Origin: Welwitschia mirabilis
Lineage: Eukaryota; Gnetophyta; Gnetopsida; Welwitschiales
Assembly (NCBI GenBank): GCA_051453625.1
Contig: JBOZIK010000001.1
Span: 126,258,313-126,322,312 of the forward strand
DNA: 64,000 nucleotides
Direction of reading: 5' to 3'
The translations under genes were made by a program, and so were the position numbers. The notes under the pieces are model-generated. The model had not been told where the DNA came from. It was given only the letters and a program-made list of their open reading frames with translations, and did no database searches. The first letter of the stretch is position 1; every line of letters begins with the position of its first letter. Shown here piece after piece: positions 60,001 to 64,000 of this stretch.

Positions 60001-60639
60001 AAAAAGGAATAATATTAATAATGAGCATTGGGTGTGTTAGGATTTTAAGGGATTATAAAAAGAATAGACTCAAACTCCTTGAGATATAAATAAGAATCCT
60101 TAGACTCTAAATCATGAAAATGTGGAATAAGTTGAATTAGTAATAGTTTAATGTTAATTCTCTTCGAATTTTAGTATTGAGTAATACAAGAAGGTATATA
60201 TAAACATTGGAATTGAATATAGTCTTTCAAGATTCTTCTATTCTAATTTAGGTCAATTTACTTCCAAAGTTATTTTAGCTTTGTTAAGATTTTTCTTATA
60301 ATTAGCTTCTAGGATTTATCTCCACTTCAAAGTTAAGAGGGATTTGAAAGAATCTACTATCATATGTTCATTCCTAGTTCATAAAATGTAAGAAAAAATT
60401 CAAGACAAGTTACGTTTCTAGATGTACATGATAAGTGAAAATGTTCAAAGAGCCATAAACATGAGTTTTTCAAAAGATGAAAATAGTTTAACACAAAAAT
60501 CTAGTGGCACTAGTAAGGGATACAGTGTCAATTAGATAGTATAAAGTAATTTTGAAAAAACTAATAGTAAGTTCCTCATGGAAACTGATAGTTTAAGATG
60601 ATAGATTAGTTTAGTTAATTAAAATGTAATAATCAAAAT

Positions 60640-61190
60640 ATAATAAAATGTAATTTAAAAAATAAAAATTATAGAAATAAATAATGTAATTACTAAAGCA
60701 CTTTCCTGAGAGTTTTACTAATGAACTCCTTTTATAGAAATTTGTCTTCAACTATCTATTTAGAAAGTCCCTTGAGATAGAGAAGAAAAGAGATGAAAGA
60801 AGAAATGATAGACAAAGAAGATGGATAAAAGAGAAAGAAGTTTTCTAATTATTTTTTTTAATGTTTTCTATTCAAACATGTAAAATATCAAACTCTATAA
60901 GAAGATTTAACAATATTTACAAAGAAAGAAAGAAAAGAAAGTAAAATAAAAGAAACAATAGAAAAAAAAAACATAAAAGAGGGAAAAAATGATTAAAAAA
61001 ACCACTCGATCTTCATCAATCAATTGCTATTCATGATTAACACCAATTCACTTGTGATAAAAATAAAGAAAATAAAGAAAAATAAAAAGGCAATAGAAAG
61101 GGACTAGTATAAAAGAAAAAATGAAAAAATAAAAAGGAAAAAGGGTATTAAAAAAGTAGATTTTATGCATTTCCAATTATAGTTATCATG
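60640..61190 (-). other. Outer element 5' leader
   Basis: A/G-rich on the plus strand. Its reverse complement matches the inner leader at 46043-46450, through 'tctatcatttc' and 'tttctataatttttattt'. No conserved frame, so an untranslated leader is likely. Confidence 0.7.
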
Positions 61191-61196
61191 TCACTA

Positions 61197-61214
61197 TCCT
61201 TAACAAAGATGTCA
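61197..61214 (-). promoter_or_regulatory. Outer element PBS (tRNA-Asp)
   Basis: Minus strand tgacatctttgttaagga against TGGCGCCGTTGCCGGGGA: 10 of 18 identical; seven of eight differences are C-to-T or G-to-A. Six bases separate it from the LTR end. Confidence 0.72.
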
Positions 61215-61220
61215 AAAAGT

Positions 61221-62483
61221 TGTTCACAGTGAAATCTAACTATACTTGTATTTATCATGAATGTAGTAAGATTATCCTAGGAATACAAATCTTGCATTGT
61301 TAAATCCATATTTTATTAATAATACTAAGACTTTTATTTGTAGTATAGTCCTAGTGTCATTCTTTCATAGAGATAGATTACAAAAGCTATTAGTTGAAAA
61401 AATAAAAAAAAAACACCATAGGAATGGAACATATCATTTAAACATAATAACTTTATATAAAAGCATAAGTACTAAAGTAAAATCATGTATCTTTTACTTC
61501 TAGCTCAATCATAATGATATAAACCATCATGAACATAAGTGTTCATGTAATTTAAGCTCAAGCACAATGGCATACTCTCATCCATCCTAGACATGAGAAT
61601 GATATATCCAAGCCATCTAGCCTTTATAGTAAGAATAAAATAAGCATGGAAAGTAAGGGTCTTCTAATATCCATTAAATAAACATGTAGGTTATGCAAGT
61701 TGGAATGAAAAGAAAAATCACTAAATAGATCTTAAAGTAAAAGCATGCCTTAGTTAATCCTAGATATAACAAGTATGAAACAATAACAACTTGATATTAA
61801 GTTAATGCATCAAGAATATGTAGCATTTGATTATCTAAAAAGTAAAAGCATACAATCTATAAATGCACTCATGGTACATCAATAAGCATCATGCTAGTTT
61901 GGTAGTTAGCTCATCCCTGTAAGAGGGTTAGAAATAACTTCTAACTAAAATTCTAATTTTATTTACAATGATATGATATGAAGTTCTTTGTCTCAAGTGA
62001 AGAAAGGTAGGATATTTATAGACTAGAATTAAGGCTTAAAATTAGGGTTTTGTAGGCCCAACGGAGTTATTCTAAAGATTTCCCAAAAGTATATGGCATT
62101 AGCTTTGAGTCATGGGGTTAAATTAAAGATTTCTTCTTAAAAAAATATTTTTCATTCATCTTTTATTTACATAAATAATTGGAATGTATTACATACAGGA
62201 AGAGAACTCAAGAATGTGAGTTCTATACTATTTTACTCAATGTAATTATAATTTCCACTCCTAGAACTAGTGCTACCACCAATTAGCACACATCTATCTT
62301 CTATCATCATACTTTTGATGATACATTTATCTTGCAAAATGATAGCATTAAGATATATTATTAGTAAAACAAGATTTCCATTTTTTTAAACATAATAAAT
62401 ACATAAAACTATCATAATGATTAATTAAACATGCCAACAAGGCCTTAATTTAATGATGTAAATTTAATTTTTGCATGTTATTA
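61221..62483 (-). repeat. Outer element 5' LTR
   Basis: 1263 bp, plus strand tgttcacagt to catgttatta, paired with 32520-33818; shared landmarks 'agagatagattacaaaagct' and 'tcatgtatcttttacttcta'. The open frame 61297-61503 is inside the LTR and not a gene. Confidence 0.88.
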
Positions 62484-62488
62484 GGTCC

Positions 62489-64000
62489 TTATCCTAGAAT
62501 AACTCCTCCTAGGATTTTTCTCTCTTCTTGATATATTTATTCTCTTCTTTCCTTATTTCTTTTTATCTTGTTAATATAATACTTTTTCAAACTTAAGTAA
62601 TGAAAAATGTGTTCTTTGTTTCTTTCTAAATTAAATTTACATGAAATTCCTTTTAAATTTTAAACCTTTACAACATTGAAGGTAATGTCAAAATTTCTTG
62701 GAATTATAAAGTATTATAATTTTTTAATAATTTAAATCAATTATTAAATAAAGATGAAAAATTTAAATAATTTTAAATGAAATTAAACTTAACAAGTTAA
62801 AAATTCTTATTTACTTTAGAAGTTTATGCATGAACCTAATTTATTTTAACATACGAACGATATCAAAATGATAGCTAAAGGTTTTTAATATCATTTTTTT
62901 CATATATTTTCATGATAAATTTAGTACTTAAAAAAATTTTAAAATTCTTGATTAGCCTTTATAACTTATTTTTGCAATTTATTTTCTAATAGACTAGAAA
63001 AAATATAGTTAGAAGATTATTTACACTTGAATTTACACATATTTAACCCCTTAAAATTTAGTAAATAATACTTTTTATGCTATGAATATCATGTTTATTA
63101 TTGAATTATCATTAATAAAGTTTTATACTTATAATTTTAGAAAAGTTATTCAAAAGTATTGATAATGAAAATCTTAATGACAAGTCACCTTTAGCTACTC
63201 AACTTTCATAGAAGCTAAGCTGCCCAAAAGAATGCATGTCATCATACATACCACTAACATGATTAGCACTAATAAAATAAATAGATTTTGAAGAAGATAT
63301 ATTATTAGTTAGAAAATATATATTATGAAATTAACCTTATAATATGGGGAAAAAATCATTCTAATAGTTAAAGTTCCAAACTACATCTTAAAGAGACTAT
63401 GGGTTACATATTTATATCCTACTACTTAAGGAGATTTATAAATGTCCATTTGTTATTAATATTAACATATCAAATAAGTGCCCATGTGGTATACAACCTA
63501 ATTGAAGGCTATGTAAGCAAATCCCACCTCAAGAATTGAAATATCTCAAAATTATCTTTGACCTAATTAATGTTAAAACTCCATTCCATATATGAACTTT
63601 ATTATTTAAGATATATATGTCCTATATGATAGCATGCTTTATCATGTGGTTCTAAGCCTTTTTTTCCCTCTCCATAGATATCAAGAAATTATTTTATCAT
63701 AATACATCTATCTTGTCAAGTCTAAATTACTATTCTATACTAAATTGATAATTGCTATAGTGGTAGCATTAATAGTGAATCTAACTTAATCTACAATTAG
63801 ATTTATGTTTTATTCCATAATTGATATAATTAGGATTACTAGTTATGTAATAGTTCATTTCAAAATATTTTTTATATTTATGACTTAAAGTTATTTTTAT
63901 TGATGCATCATTGGAGCCTAGATGACTGATGTATTAGTATTTATAAAATCTCTCATGGTATCCTAATGTTTTCTATATTTTATTATAAGATGAATCATTT
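62489..64000. other. AT-rich DNA right of the nest, no gene recognised
   Basis: Flank of the outer element. No gene, LTR pair, PBS or RNA gene could be supported. Confidence 0.6.

Larger units (their letters stand above)
32515..62488 (-). mobile_element. Outer Athila-like element (level 1 of the nest)
   Basis: 3' LTR 32520-33818, interior 33819-38340 plus 58771-61220, 5' LTR 61221-62483, all on the minus strand. The 5-bp flanks are GGTCT (32515-32519) and GGTCC (62484-62488), a duplication differing by one C/T. The interior is about 7 kb once the inner insertion is removed and reads PBS (tRNA-Asp type), gag, [inner element], protease, PR-RT linker, an Athila-type extra ORF, PPT. RT, RNase H and integrase are not recognisable. 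It is the oldest member of the nest because the inner element interrupts it. Confidence 0.88.

Noticed and set aside
61297-61503. 68-codon plus-strand frame
   Set aside because: Lies inside the outer 5' LTR; the corresponding part of the paired LTR does not keep it open.
1-64000. CRISPR arrays, rRNA or tRNA genes, bacterial-type operons
   Set aside because: No regularly spaced identical repeats with unique spacers, no recognisable tRNA cloverleaf or conserved rRNA segment, and no long ORFs. tRNA similarity occurs only as 12-18-base primer binding sites.

Overview
This window looks like an old, heterochromatic block of retrotransposons from an AT-rich seed-plant nuclear genome. By eye roughly a quarter to 30% of bases are G or C. 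I found no host gene, rRNA, tRNA, CRISPR array or bacterial-type operon. Every coding signal I could support is decayed gag or pol of plant Ty1/copia or Ty3/gypsy (Athila/Tat-like) elements. The plant assignment rests on the lineages present, on primer binding sites (PBS) of the initiator tRNA-Met and tRNA-Asp types, and on 5-bp target-site duplications (TSDs). Five short N runs, one 100-N gap and a 613-N gap preceded by a 74-base G run mark draft-assembly breaks.

Left part, 1-31 kb: a (TC)n microsatellite at 1.45 kb; a short minus-strand LTR element (D, 3501-6209) with about 273-bp LTRs; a plus-strand gypsy pol relic (F, about 8.5-11.8 kb) still readable through protease, reverse transcriptase, RNase H and integrase; a minus-strand gypsy element reduced to two 2.15-2.2 kb LTRs around 0.6 kb of interior (E, 11936-16880); a tandem TRIM-like array with four LTRs and three short interiors (20527-23259); and a minus-strand copia relic (B, about 25.4-26.4 kb). 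The stretches between are AT-rich DNA in which I recognise little.

Right part, 32.5-62.5 kb: one nested structure. A minus-strand Athila-like element (outer, 32520-62483, TSD GGTCT/GGTCC) was split between gag and protease by a plus-strand element of the same LTR family (inner, 38341-58765, TSD CATAG/CATAG). The inner 5' LTR was then hit by a minus-strand copia element (A, 39491-44958, TSD AGTTT/ATTTT). The inner 3' LTR was hit by another minus-strand Athila-like element (C, 51032-58366). Outer gag at 59.5-60.0 kb and outer protease at 37.8-38.3 kb are therefore two halves of one element about 21 kb apart.

No gene here is intact. Stops and lost catalytic residues are mostly explained by C-to-T and G-to-A changes, as expected of long-methylated repeats. 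The three Athila-like elements of the nest lack recognisable RT-RNase H-integrase cores, so they look like non-autonomous passengers. F and copia A are the only elements with a readable full pol order. All alignments were done by eye, so boundaries of decayed domains are approximate (tens of bases), while LTR ends, PBS and TSD positions were counted directly.
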